DNA of 41,165 nt from Capnocytophaga sp. oral taxon 338 str. F0234 (GCF_000192225.1 NZ_GL872413.1:39602-80766); one strand, 5' to 3'. Shown: positions 15,296-23,993, counted from the first letter of the stretch. A program made the numbers and translations. The notes: generated by a model not told the origin, from the letters alone.

Positions 15296-15640
15296 AAGCC
15301 CTCTTTTGTTCATCTTTGGCATTTTAAACAAATATTAGGTGTGTCCTCAAGTCATCATTCTAAGTTATCTATTGAACAAAGAAAACAAGAAATTATAAAT
15401 GACAGTTCTCGGATAAATCCAGACATGTTAAGAAATTTTAACAATTATCCTATTTGAATAATTAAGTTCCCTCTTCTTATTTTTTACGCCATGGATGATA
15501 AAATAGCCTCTTATGAAAGAATGAAAGATGTAATTTTCAGATTTCCAAACTGTACTTTCATTACATTTGAAACAGTTGGTCATTTATTAGTGGGACATGA
15601 ATAAGAGCTTGAAAAAAGTTTAAACAAGTTTATTAAGCAT
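15296..15640 (+). pseudogene. Decayed alpha/beta-hydrolase gene (C-terminal part)
   Basis: A single + frame reads as the C-terminal part of an alpha/beta-hydrolase, interrupted by a TGA at 15455-15457 and a TAA at 15602-15604. The telling parts are FPLLIFYAMDDKIASYERM, which holds the strand and the catalytic-Asp loop, and ETVGHLLVGHE, which holds the catalytic His loop. KSLNKFI follows the second stop. The upstream helical part (LSIEQRKQEIINDSSR, NPDMLRNFNNYP) fits the lid region. The nucleophile region is missing. It lies alone between two - strand genes and accounts for most of the apparent gap at 15188-15705. Confidence 0.7.
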
Positions 15641-15705
15641 ACCATTAAATATCAATGCAATATTGAAGAATCTTCGTTAGCCTATACTCTTCACTAATTA
15701 CCGCT

Positions 15706-16995
15706 TTACTGAGGACATACTATGTAATTTCCTTCTTGTTCTACAATTGTATAGCCTTTTTCTAATATCAAGTTCCAACTCTTACTTTGCGCACGGTTCC
15801 CATTGATTTCGATAGGAGCCTCCACTGTGACTGTTCTCCAGTCAGAGCTAATAAGGGCTCCCCCTGTAACAGAAAGGACACCCCATACATCTGTAATTCG
15901 AATCTGAGGGTAAACCGTTCCTGCCCCTTCTAAAGGAATTACATTACGAGGATCAAAGGAGAGTTTCATTTTTTGAAAAGTAATTCTCAGATGTGGACGG
16001 TCAATGAGTTTTGCACGGTAGTGTGTAAGAAGTTGCTGCCGTTGCTGTTCCCTTATTTTTTCCTGTTCAGTAATCTTGACTCCATTATAAATATTAACCC
16101 ATTTATTTAGGAATTTAGAGAAGTTTTCCGGTAGAGTAATATTAAAAAACTTAATGAAGTAATCTGTAAGATTGGTTTCATTAGTAATATCCTTATTCCA
16201 ATATTTCTTTTCTTTGAAGGCAAAATAGCCGTATATAGGGATCGTAGTATAAGCAAATGAGCGAACAAAGGTAGGATTTTTTTCAAAATTTTCAATTCGT
16301 ACCTTAAAATAATTCCCTACTGATGGGTTATTCTGAAATCCAGCAACTGTAAGTCCTGTATATTCTGCCAATCCTTCATTCTTTTCCATGACATTTTCAT
16401 CCTCAACTGCTTTTGGAAAAAGTTGATACCTATAAGTCCGAAAGGCAAGTGCATGCATAAGATGCTTCCTTTGCTCCTTAAGTGTTTTAGCAAAAAGAGC
16501 TTTCTTAAGAGCTTCCAGTTCCAACCTTAGATAGATTCTTCCCTCTTGCGTATCAAGGTGAGCATTATCCCTTTCTTCATTGATGAAATGTAATTGAGGT
16601 TGTAGCCTATGAAATAATTCATGAGCTAATAACGTAATTCGTTCTTCCTTTTTATCAGGTAAGGGAAGCATTACCATTGCCCATTCTTTACCACCCCATT
16701 TCATAGCGGTATTAGCTATATTAATTTCAGTAGGGAGTGTGCCTATATACAGTCCCTTCGTTGGTTGGAGACATCTTTCTTTGTCCGGTTCATTGGCATA
16801 TACTATACGTGTTTTGGGATCAACAAAAAGAAGTCCTCCATAGAGTTCTTTGTCCCATAAATCAGTATGCTTTGTAGTAGCTTCTCGTAATTCTTGTAAA
16901 ATAGATACAAGATTATCAATATAAATATCCTGTGAAAAAGCTTTTGTAATAATTGATAAAAAGGAATACAAAAAAAAGAAAATTATTTTTTTCAT
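15706..16995 (-). CDS. Exported HExxH protein, probable metallopeptidase
   Basis: The 429-residue protein has a signal peptide (MKKIIFFFLYSFLSIITKAFSQ). A zinc-protease type motif, LLAHELFHRLQP, gives H125, E126 and H129. EGLAEYTG follows with E207 and E211, a plausible third zinc ligand about 80 residues downstream as in gluzincin-type enzymes. The C-terminal 100 residues are strand-rich (LRITFQKMKLSFDPRN, YPQIRITDVWGVLSVTGG) and may form an accessory domain. The family is not recognised. There is no lipobox and no clear type IX C-terminal signal, so it is probably periplasmic. A TATCTTTG box lies 27 nt before the ATG. Peptidase activity is inferred from the motif only. Confidence 0.7.
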   Translation of the reverse strand: MKKIIFFFLYSFLSIITKAFSQDIYIDNLVSILQELREATTKHTDLWDKELYGGLLFVDPKTRIVYANEPDKERCLQPTKGLYIGTLPTEINIANTAMKWGGKEWAMVMLPLPDKKEERITLLAHELFHRLQPQLHFINEERDNAHLDTQEGRIYLRLELEALKKALFAKTLKEQRKHLMHALAFRTYRYQLFPKAVEDENVMEKNEGLAEYTGLTVAGFQNNPSVGNYFKVRIENFEKNPTFVRSFAYTTIPIYGYFAFKEKKYWNKDITNETNLTDYFIKFFNITLPENFSKFLNKWVNIYNGVKITEQEKIREQQRQQLLTHYRAKLIDRPHLRITFQKMKLSFDPRNVIPLEGAGTVYPQIRITDVWGVLSVTGGALISSDWRTVTVEAPIEINGNRAQSKSWNLILEKGYTIVEQEGNYIVCPQ

Positions 16996-17021
16996 AAAAG
17001 GATACTTCTCATAGTATATGA

Positions 17022-17029
17022 CAAAGATA
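17022..17029 (-). promoter_or_regulatory. -7 box of the HExxH protein gene
   Basis: TATCTTTG on the - strand, 27 nt upstream of the ATG at 16995. Confidence 0.5.
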
Positions 17030-17103
17030 CAAAATAGTTTTCAAAATAGAAGACCTTTTTAAAAGTTTTTCATAACAATACAGAGCTTATTTATAAATCA
17101 AAA

Positions 17104-17799
17104 TTACATTAAATCATCAATATTTTTAGCTATTTTTGGAGTGGGCTCCTTTTTTATAAACCACATTTGACAAGTAGTCCCTGTAGCAAAGGTAGTGGGA
17201 CGTACAAATTGTAAACCATGTTTATCGGACTTAATACCTTTTATCCAACCACAATCTATCTGACAGATGATCGATTGCAAAAAAGGATATCCAAGAACTT
17301 TCAATACTTCATGAAATAGACAACTCTTAATTTGTAAGACATAACCGAAAGCATCATCTATACGGTGTACAAAGGTGAAACTCTTACCAAAATAGTTTTG
17401 TTCTCGTGTTTTGGATATTTGAACAATAGTTTCAAAAGGATCCTCAGAGGCTGTTAAAAAGGCTTCTGTGTTCTGTTCCATAAAAGGAGCAATTGGTTCA
17501 TTTACAGCAATACACACATAGTGAAAGGCTTCCTTTTCGGAGTAATGGAATTCTATAAAAGCCTCATATAAGGCTACTGTCAAAACTGCAAATTGTACAT
17601 TTCCTTTGTCTAATTCATTACAAATAAGAGGAGCTACTTTCTCCAAAGAGACAACAAAATTACTTTCAAATACAATTAAGAACTCTTCAAACTGTGAAGC
17701 ATCTATCCATTGCTTTGTCCTTATATATACCAACGCTTTGTCCTTTATCCACTGATAAGCATCCAGTGGTCTAAAACGATATTGTTCTTCTTGATTCAT
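17104..17799 (-). CDS. L-2-amino-thiazoline-4-carboxylic acid hydrolase-like protein
   Basis: The 231-residue protein fits the ATC hydrolase family (PF14196), named for an enzyme that opens the thiazoline ring in bacterial L-cysteine formation. Most members are uncharacterised. The C-terminal half has the family pattern: KSCLFHEVLKVLGYP, then CQIDCGWIKGI, RPTTFATGTTCQMWF. The spaced Cys residues in these blocks are conserved features. It is cytosolic. It has its own TAATTTTG -7 box and a perfect palindrome just before the ATG, and the neighbouring gene upstream encodes a Crp/Fnr regulator with its own terminator. Regulation by that protein is likely. Actual substrate is unknown. Confidence 0.75.
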   Translation of the reverse strand: MNQEEQYRFRPLDAYQWIKDKALVYIRTKQWIDASQFEEFLIVFESNFVVSLEKVAPLICNELDKGNVQFAVLTVALYEAFIEFHYSEKEAFHYVCIAVNEPIAPFMEQNTEAFLTASEDPFETIVQISKTREQNYFGKSFTFVHRIDDAFGYVLQIKSCLFHEVLKVLGYPFLQSIICQIDCGWIKGIKSDKHGLQFVRPTTFATGTTCQMWFIKKEPTPKIAKNIDDLM

Positions 17800-17829
17800 A
17801 TTCGTATTATCTTTACGAATACAAAATTA
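17800..17829 (-). promoter_or_regulatory. Promoter and operator-like palindrome of the ATC-hydrolase-like gene
   Basis: On the - strand the -7 box TAATTTTG (17829-17822) is followed at once by a perfect inverted repeat, ATTCGTA, 7-nt spacer, TACGAAT (17820-17800), that ends at the ATG. The predicted start of transcription falls inside the repeat. The geometry suits a repressor or dimeric regulator such as the adjacent Crp/Fnr protein. Confidence 0.6.
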
Positions 17830-17842
17830 GTATATATGACAC

Positions 17843-17868
17843 AAAAAAAAGTTGCTTTTTGGCAACTT
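17843..17868 (-). terminator. Terminator of the Crp/Fnr gene
   Basis: AAGTTGC / GCAACTT (7 bp, loop 17856-17861) is followed on the - strand by a run of eight T. It lies 8 nt after the stop at 17876. Confidence 0.8.
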
Positions 17869-17875
17869 CATTTTC

Positions 17876-18436
17876 TTATTTAAAAGATTTAAGGCGGCTG
17901 ATAGAGTATTTGGTCATTCCTAACATTGTAGCAAGGTCCTTCTGCTTAACCTTTTGTATAAAAGCAGGGAAACTGAATAAGGCTTCATAGCGGTTTTTAG
18001 CTGGTTGAGTTTGAAAAAGCTCAATCGTTTTCATTAGCTGTAATATGATTTGCTGTTGATTTAGCAAGAAGAACTGTTGCCACCAAGAGCAGTTCTGAAG
18101 CAATTCATTCATCCTTTGCTCATGTATTTTTAACACCTCTGTATCTTCGAGAGCTACAATAATATAACGAGAGGGCAAATGAGTCATATAGCTATTAAAC
18201 TCAGTAAAAAAGTAATCTTCAAAAGCTATCCAACTGGTGAACTCCTCTCCTTCCTCATAAAAGAATATCCTAAGTGTACCCTTATTTATGAAATAATAAT
18301 GCTGACATACTTGTCCCCAATCCAGCAATAAAGTATCTTTAGCAAGATTTTCTTTTTGAAAAACTTTTGAGATTACCCCAACATCTATGGGTACTTGCGG
18401 TATTACTTTTTCTATATAGGTGATAAGTTTTTCCAT
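17876..18436 (-). CDS. Crp/Fnr-family transcriptional regulator
   Basis: The 186-residue protein has a cyclic-nucleotide-binding type beta-roll (DTLLLDWGQVCQHYYFINKG, TLRIFFYEEGEEFTSWIAFE) and a dimer helix. The C-terminal helix-turn-helix is truncated (VKQKDLATMLGMTKYSISRLKSF). It has no Cys cluster. It differs clearly in sequence from the regulator at 14660-15187. It lies just upstream of the ATC-hydrolase-like gene, which has a perfect palindrome in its promoter, and is bounded by terminators on both sides, so it is its own transcription unit. Its promoter must lie in the short gap shared with the gldN terminator, but no -7 box was found there. Confidence 0.87.
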   Translation of the reverse strand: MEKLITYIEKVIPQVPIDVGVISKVFQKENLAKDTLLLDWGQVCQHYYFINKGTLRIFFYEEGEEFTSWIAFEDYFFTEFNSYMTHLPSRYIIVALEDTEVLKIHEQRMNELLQNCSWWQQFFLLNQQQIILQLMKTIELFQTQPAKNRYEALFSFPAFIQKVKQKDLATMLGMTKYSISRLKSFK

Positions 18437-18444
18437 ACAATGAA

Positions 18445-18475
18445 AAAGAGACTGTCCTTATCAGACAGCCTCTTT
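18445..18475 (-). terminator. Terminator of the gldKLMN operon
   Basis: AAAGAG-A-CTGTC / GACAG-C-CTCTTT forms an 11-bp stem with one A-C mismatch and a 7-nt loop, followed on the - strand by TTTTT. It starts 7 nt after the gldN stop. Its arms resemble those of the terminator at 31749-31787. Confidence 0.8.
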
Positions 18476-18481
18476 ATTATA

Positions 18482-19384
18482 TTAATAAACCCACATATCC
18501 TGTTCTCTATCGCGGATACGCTCCTTAATACGCTCTGCTTCTAAGAGTTGGTATAAAGCATTATCAGGAAGATATTTCTTAATTTCCCTATCTCCATACA
18601 CGTTATCTTCCTTATAGATAACCCCTACAAAACGCCGTGCATTAAGCAAGTGGTCAAAGGAGATACGATTTGCAGAATTCAACTGGTTAAATACCCTTGC
18701 ATTATGCAAAATATTTCTTGCAGAAGGATACCATACCCAGAAAAGTTCCACTAAGTTGGATTGTGCATCATCAGTTCCCAAAACACTTACATCAGGAGCT
18801 ACTGGAGCAATTCCAAGTAAGCGATATTTGAGTTCTCCTTGACGCTTATCAAAGTACCATAAGCCTTTGATACGGTACTGTACAATGTCTCTTGAGGTAA
18901 GGTCGGTACGTACAATGTATTCGGGAGGTAAGGGTTTTCCTTGATTAAGGATCTCATACCCAGCATCCAATGTATCTGCTTTAGAAAGACTATACTTAAG
19001 GTCATCGTAGCTTCTTTTTTCAGTAAAATAAGAATCTACATAAGTTTCTGTAAGTCTTTTTTCTTTCATCGCTCTAAGAAGTACATCATATAAGGAGCGA
19101 CGATCTGCACCAATTTCCATCGTATCAATAGGGAATAGCAGTGGGAAATTGGCTCTTTCTTCCAAGTCAACGAGTTCCCATGTAGTAGTAGACCACATAA
19201 TATCTCGATCATCTACATATCCATAAGGAAGAGGAACATCATTATCTGATTCCTGTTGAGCTGCGGTTTTCGCACCTATCTCAGAAGGTACCTTTGCATT
19301 TAGAATGTTCACCTGTGCAAAAGTAGTTGAGGATACTATCCACACAAAAGATAGCGCAAGGACTTTTTTTAGTGCTTGTTTCAT
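18482..19384 (-). CDS. gldN: GldN, type IX secretion / gliding motility protein
   Basis: GldN (PorN) is a periplasmic protein that forms, with the lipoprotein GldK, the ring under the outer membrane in the type IX secretion system. The 300-residue product has a signal peptide (MKQALKKVLALSFVWIVSSTTFAQ). The mature part has the usual GldN features, including DRDIMWSTTTWELVDLEERANFPLLFP and VELFWVWYPSARNILHNARVFN. It is the last gene of gldK-gldL-gldM-gldN, 14 nt after gldM, and is closed by an intrinsic terminator. All four genes are intact. Confidence 0.95.
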   Translation of the reverse strand: MKQALKKVLALSFVWIVSSTTFAQVNILNAKVPSEIGAKTAAQQESDNDVPLPYGYVDDRDIMWSTTTWELVDLEERANFPLLFPIDTMEIGADRRSLYDVLLRAMKEKRLTETYVDSYFTEKRSYDDLKYSLSKADTLDAGYEILNQGKPLPPEYIVRTDLTSRDIVQYRIKGLWYFDKRQGELKYRLLGIAPVAPDVSVLGTDDAQSNLVELFWVWYPSARNILHNARVFNQLNSANRISFDHLLNARRFVGVIYKEDNVYGDREIKKYLPDNALYQLLEAERIKERIRDREQDMWVY

Positions 19385-19398
19385 AATCGTTTAATTTA

Positions 19399-20958
19399 TT
19401 ACAATATTTCAATAGATACAGGTGTAGCAGGTTTAGGTGTTCCACTATATCCAGATACAGAGTAACGAATTTCAGAAATCTGAATGATATCTCCTTTCTT
19501 TGCTCTATTAACAGCCGCTGCTGCTGCTGCACTAGCACTTACTCTATTTCCTTGTACCACTACACTAGGCTGTCCAGGTACCAAAATACGGAATGAATTC
19601 ACTCTTGTAGTAAGGTCAAAATCAAAATCATTGAACATTACTGTAAGTTCTCCAGCCAATACATTAGATTTTCCTAACTTAACAGCTCCTGTAGTACGCA
19701 ATATAGCTCCTTCAGGTTTAGGAATATCTTTCACACGGAATTTCTTAGAGGAAGAAAACTTTTGTCCATCAAAAGTACCTGTAACTACAATATTAACTTC
19801 TGCAGAACCTGCATTTGGTTTCATAATATAATTAGGTCCGCTTTTACGAGAGAGTCCTGGAGCTGAAGCTGTTACTTGACTATCTGGAACACCTGGCATT
19901 GAGATGGTCATTGGGTTCACTACACCTCGGTATACCACGTTCATCTTATCTGCAGAAATTACTGCTTCATTAGGTCTTGGAATAGTCGTGAATGTCTGAG
20001 ACACTTCCACAGGAGTTTCTACACCATCTTGTTCATAGTAAAGAGTACCTGCTATTTTGTGCTCTCCTATATTTCCTGTACTTACTTTCAATTTTATCTT
20101 TCCTTCAACTACCTCTACTTGAGAATCTGAAAGAGGTCGTCCATCCAAAGTAAGTTCTACTTTCTTAGGTTTGGTGGAATTATCCTTACGTCCTAGAACG
20201 ATAGCTCCGTCAAACTCTTGATTGGTATAGTAAGCCCCTCTTGATTGTTCTAACAGGGTAGTATAGTGTTTCATGGAAAGTTCATCCTTCATTTTTTCTC
20301 CTAACATTGCCTTATAGAAATCTTGCTCTGTTTGGCGAACGTCGGATTGAATTTGAGAGAACTTTGTAACGGCTGCAATATATGGGAATCCTTCATAGTT
20401 ATACTGTACCCAACCAAGTTCATTTCCGTCACGATTCTTTACTCTATTATTAGTACCTGTACTAAAACGTTCTTCAATGATAGCCTTAAGCTCATCATCT
20501 TTTGACCCCAATAGGCTCACCAATTCATTGCGATAATTATTAATATTATCTAAGAATTTTTGTCCTTCAGGTTTTAATCCTTCTGTCTTAAAGAACATGC
20601 CATCTAAGAAGTCAGATTGATCCATTATTTGGTAATCTGTTTTATTGACTGTTTGGGACATCACTTTTTCCTTGAGCTCGCCCAAATAAGCATAATATTC
20701 ATTAGATAGTTCCCTCACCCTACGTGATTTCTCTAAGGCTTCCTTATACTCGTCGGGTTTTTCTTGTTCCTTTCTCTCTAACTCTGCGAAAGCGGCTTCA
20801 TTAGTGGATTCATAGCGTTGGTTTGCGGCTTGTAACTTTTCATTCATAAGTCCAAAAGCACTTAACACTTCTTTCCCCATATTGAGAGCCATCATCGCGA
20901 TGAAAACCAGATACATCAGGTTAATCATCTTCTGTCGTGGTGAATTCGCTGCTGCCAT
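19399..20958 (-). CDS. gldM: GldM, periplasmic arm of the type IX secretion motor
   Basis: GldM has one N-terminal transmembrane helix (MINLMYLVFIAMMALNMGKE, about 11-30) inserted in the GldL pentamer, and a long periplasmic part that links the proton-driven motor to GldK/GldN. The 519-residue length matches the family. The first periplasmic domain is helical (YESTNEAAFAELERKEQEKP); the later domains are strand-rich and end in SEIRYSVSGYSGTPKPATPV. An Ala-rich run (SASAAAAAAVNRAKKG) lies in the last domain. It starts 37 nt after gldL and is followed by gldN. Confidence 0.96.
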   Translation of the reverse strand: MAAANSPRQKMINLMYLVFIAMMALNMGKEVLSAFGLMNEKLQAANQRYESTNEAAFAELERKEQEKPDEYKEALEKSRRVRELSNEYYAYLGELKEKVMSQTVNKTDYQIMDQSDFLDGMFFKTEGLKPEGQKFLDNINNYRNELVSLLGSKDDELKAIIEERFSTGTNNRVKNRDGNELGWVQYNYEGFPYIAAVTKFSQIQSDVRQTEQDFYKAMLGEKMKDELSMKHYTTLLEQSRGAYYTNQEFDGAIVLGRKDNSTKPKKVELTLDGRPLSDSQVEVVEGKIKLKVSTGNIGEHKIAGTLYYEQDGVETPVEVSQTFTTIPRPNEAVISADKMNVVYRGVVNPMTISMPGVPDSQVTASAPGLSRKSGPNYIMKPNAGSAEVNIVVTGTFDGQKFSSSKKFRVKDIPKPEGAILRTTGAVKLGKSNVLAGELTVMFNDFDFDLTTRVNSFRILVPGQPSVVVQGNRVSASAAAAAAVNRAKKGDIIQISEIRYSVSGYSGTPKPATPVSIEIL

Positions 20959-20995
20959 TTCTAAATTTTTTTAATGATTATTAACTAATTTAGAA

Positions 20996-21694
20996 TTATT
21001 TTGCACTGCCCATTGCAGAAAGCATACCACCATACACTGTGTTGAGAGATCTCAAATGTTCTTTAAATGAATTAACTTGTGCATTCAATGAATTAAGGTT
21101 ATCCACCATACCTTCTTGTGCATTTACTTGAAGTTCAGTTCTTTCCAATTGGATACGATAAAGAGAGTTCAAAGCCTCTAATTGAACAGCAGCTGTAGTA
21201 AGTTCTTCTCCATATTTACGAGTAGATGCAACTGCATCAGCTGCAGGTCCAATATTCTTAGCTGCTCCTTCAAAATTACGAATACTAACTGCCAATGAGT
21301 TCATTAAGTTAGCATCCACATGAGCTTCTCTTAGAATATCATCTAATTTTTGAGATAATGATTCTTTTATCATTTGTGTTTCTTGTTCAGTTCTTTGACT
21401 TCCCAACTGTGGTGCACCATTAAAATTAAGTTGTTTAGGTTCTCCACCTGCAAGTTCTGGGAATACTAAAGACCAATCATATCCTGCATCTACAGGTTCA
21501 AAAGCAGAGATTGCAAAGATAATTGCCTCTGTAATAAGCCCTACTGCCAAGAGAGTTCCTCCTCCTACTTTAACACCTCCTAAAGGAAGTTCCCAGTGAA
21601 GAATTTTGAAAAGAGCCCCAAGGATTACTACAGAAGCTCCAAGTCCATAAACCATGTTTATGATTTTTTTTGATGACCTTGTTGAATTTGCCAT
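20996..21694 (-). CDS. gldL: GldL, inner-membrane motor ring of the type IX secretion system
   Basis: GldL forms the inner-membrane ring that, with GldM, converts proton motive force into rotation. The 232-residue product has two membrane helices, about 12-28 (INMVYGLGASVVILGAL) and 46-64 (GTLLAVGLITEAIIFAISA). The second carries the buried acidic residue E56, which corresponds to the functionally important glutamate of the motor. The loop ILHWELPLGG between them is typical. The cytoplasmic tail is helical. It is 50 nt downstream of gldK. Confidence 0.95.
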   Translation of the reverse strand: MANSTRSSKKIINMVYGLGASVVILGALFKILHWELPLGGVKVGGGTLLAVGLITEAIIFAISAFEPVDAGYDWSLVFPELAGGEPKQLNFNGAPQLGSQRTEQETQMIKESLSQKLDDILREAHVDANLMNSLAVSIRNFEGAAKNIGPAADAVASTRKYGEELTTAAVQLEALNSLYRIQLERTELQVNAQEGMVDNLNSLNAQVNSFKEHLRSLNTVYGGMLSAMGSAK

Positions 21695-21744
21695 TTTTTT
21701 ACTTTTTAATTATACTTCGATTATTTATTAACTTTTAATTTTTC

Positions 21745-23130
21745 TTATCTCATATTGGTAAGATTTCCTTTTTTGGAATCTACTCTTTGCACTCCCATAA
21801 AACTTTGTACTGTACGGAAACCTATGTAGCTACGTGCTGAATCTTGATATTCATAATCACGAGTAGCTACTTGTGTATAGAAAGCCACATCTTTCCAAGA
21901 ACCTCCACGAATTACCTTTCTCTTATTCTGTTGGTCATTTACATTAGGGTTCATTGAGGACATATATTCATAAGAATTAGAATCATAAGAGGTATTTGTC
22001 CATTCAGAAACGTTACCTGCCATATTATAAAGATTGTACCCATTAGGATGGTAGGATTTTGCCTCCACTGTATAGAGGGCATTATCAGCCGCATAGTCCC
22101 CACGAGAAGGCTTAAAGTTAGCCATAAAGCATGCTTTACTATCGGTAGTATAGGGACCTCCCCAAGGATAAGTTGCTCCCTCTAAACCTCCACGAGCAGC
22201 AAACTCCCACTCTGCTTCTGTTGGCAAACGGAATGCATTCACATCCTTTTTCTTCTTTGCTTTCTGGAAAGAGTTCTTATATAGTGTACGCCATTCACAG
22301 AAAGCTTTTGCCTGTCTCCAGGATACACCCACTACAGGATATTCACTATAAGCATAGTGCCAAAAATAATCATTGTGCATAGGCTCATTATAGGAATAAT
22401 TAAAGTCCTTAATCCATACTGTAGTATCTGGATAAATCTTTACAATTTCTTCCTTTATAAAGTCCTTACGACCTTTCTTATGAGAACGAGCTGCTGCTTC
22501 AATATCCATCCACTGATACTTAAAAACAAGCTTATCTACATCCAGTGGGCGCCTACCATTATAAGTTTCCTCAATAGGCACATACATGGAATCCATTACC
22601 TCTACATAATGTTCATCTGGATATTTTTCCTTATCCCATATAAGCTTAACCTTTCTATTAATTTTACGAGTTTCAGGATTATCCTTATCGCCATAATTCT
22701 CATACATGTACTTATCATAAGCATTGAGCTTTTCTTGCTCTGTATCCAAGAAAGCATATTTACCTATCCCTTCTCCTCCAGCTGACTGACCGCTTTCTTC
22801 TGCCATAATAGCTAACTTACGACGTACAATGGAATCACGTACCCAATTCACAAACTGGCGATACTCTCCATTAGTAATTTCAGTATCATCCATATAGAAG
22901 GGGCTTACTGTTACAGTTTTGGTGGTAGCATCTTCTGTATGAGCCTTATCATAGTCAGAACTTCCCATTACGAAAGCACCTCCCGGAACCAAAGCCATTC
23001 CATAAGGTTTTGGCTGCTTCCAATGTCCTCCTTTCACTCCTACAAGTTCTCCTCGGTCACTACCTCCACCACAGGCCACCAATAGATAACCTATTACAAC
23101 AAGTACTGCTTTTTTAAGTTTCAATATCAT
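21745..23130 (-). CDS. gldK: GldK, type IX secretion lipoprotein
   Basis: GldK (PorK) is the lipoprotein that forms a ring with GldN at the outer membrane. The 461-residue product has a signal peptide ending in the lipobox YLLVAC (Cys20) and lacks a Lys-acidic surface signal, consistent with facing the periplasm. The body is an FGE-sulfatase / formylglycine-generating-enzyme-like fold: MALVPGGAFVMGSSDYD, DDTEITNGEYRQFVNW, GVSWRQAKAFCEWR, RLPTEAEWEFAARGG, YNMAGNVSEWT and KVIRGGSWKD. It is the first gene of the operon, with a TACATTTG -7 box about 26 nt upstream. Confidence 0.96.
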   Translation of the reverse strand: MILKLKKAVLVVIGYLLVACGGGSDRGELVGVKGGHWKQPKPYGMALVPGGAFVMGSSDYDKAHTEDATTKTVTVSPFYMDDTEITNGEYRQFVNWVRDSIVRRKLAIMAEESGQSAGGEGIGKYAFLDTEQEKLNAYDKYMYENYGDKDNPETRKINRKVKLIWDKEKYPDEHYVEVMDSMYVPIEETYNGRRPLDVDKLVFKYQWMDIEAAARSHKKGRKDFIKEEIVKIYPDTTVWIKDFNYSYNEPMHNDYFWHYAYSEYPVVGVSWRQAKAFCEWRTLYKNSFQKAKKKKDVNAFRLPTEAEWEFAARGGLEGATYPWGGPYTTDSKACFMANFKPSRGDYAADNALYTVEAKSYHPNGYNLYNMAGNVSEWTNTSYDSNSYEYMSSMNPNVNDQQNKRKVIRGGSWKDVAFYTQVATRDYEYQDSARSYIGFRTVQSFMGVQRVDSKKGNLTNMR

Positions 23131-23477
23131 AATCTACAATATTATTTTCAGGGGTCAAATGTACTTACTTTTTATTTATCCAGTGCAATTTTATAAAAAT
23201 AATTTTACTTTTTATCCTTTCCTGTAAATTTTCCTAAAAACAAATAACTGATAATGCCCTTATTTCCAGTTTCTTATAAAGGCATCTAAGGATATATTTT
23301 CTTTAAAAAAGTTATTAACACTTTTTTTGTTAATCCTAAATTTCACTTTTTTTAACAAGCCTAATAGGAATTATAAGAAAATAAAAACTCACACCAAGGT
23401 TTTATACATTTGACACTCTCTGAGATGTTTAATTTTTCACGATTAAGTTATATACAAATGATTTTTTAATTATCTTT
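23131..23477. other. Gap between gldK and the PAS gene
   Basis: This A/T-rich stretch holds the gldK promoter (23156-23163) and a perfect 7-bp inverted repeat, ATTAACA / TGTTAAT with a 7-nt spacer, at 23314-23334. No coding frame, RNA gene or pseudogene was recognised. Confidence 0.6.
23156..23163 (-). promoter_or_regulatory. -7 box of the gldKLMN operon
   Basis: TACATTTG on the - strand, 26 nt before the gldK ATG. A TTG at 23188-23186 is 22 nt upstream, at the long end of the accepted spacing. Confidence 0.6.
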
Positions 23478-23993
23478 CTATCTAAATTCCAAAATCACAT
23501 CCTCTATATAAGTAATGTAATCTTTTCCTTGTTCATTGAGGAATTGTCCAAAATATTTTTCACCAGCTTCAATACCTCCTGCTTGCTCTACTTGTAATAT
23601 TTTTTGATACAAAGGAGCTATATATTTTTCTATTGTCTGGGAAGGAACAGAGGTTCTTCTCGCCATATAATTAATAATTTGCCCGCTAGGATCTCGAATA
23701 ATATCAAAATCAGTAATTACCCAATAATATTCTCCTGATTTTGCCATATTTTTAACAATTGCATGAAAATTAATTCCTTTCTGAATATTATCCCAAAGAA
23801 TTTTGAAGATAGTTTTGGGCATATCTGGATGACGAATTATACTATGTGGCTTACCTACCAATTCTGCTTCTGAATAACCACATACGTCTACAAATACTTG
23901 ATTTACATACTCTATAGTACCTTTCGCATCGGTCTTACTCATAATAGTCTTGGTTTTATCCCAAGCAACTTCTTTATCAACTGGTGTACTCAT
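23478..23993 (-). CDS. PAS-domain sensor protein
   Basis: The 171-residue protein has one PAS domain at about 15-125 (GTIEYVNQVFVDVCGYSEAE, LVGKPHSIIRHPDMPKTIF, GEYYWVITDFDIIRDPSGQI). The sequence resembles the Aer-type PAS sensors, which bind flavin and sense redox state, but no cofactor residues were checked. There is no kinase, cyclase, methyl-accepting or helix-turn-helix domain, so it is a free-standing PAS protein with a short helical tail (YIAPLYQKILQVEQAGG). It is monocistronic with a TATCTTTG box 23 nt upstream. Its partner is not visible. The neighbouring gld operon makes a motility-linked role tempting but unproven. Confidence 0.88.
   Translation of the reverse strand: MSTPVDKEVAWDKTKTIMSKTDAKGTIEYVNQVFVDVCGYSEAELVGKPHSIIRHPDMPKTIFKILWDNIQKGINFHAIVKNMAKSGEYYWVITDFDIIRDPSGQIINYMARRTSVPSQTIEKYIAPLYQKILQVEQAGGIEAGEKYFGQFLNEQGKDYITYIEDVILEFR

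Noticed and set aside
19484-19831. 115-residue + strand frame within gldM
   Set aside because: Antisense to the conserved periplasmic domains of GldM; no start context or family similarity.
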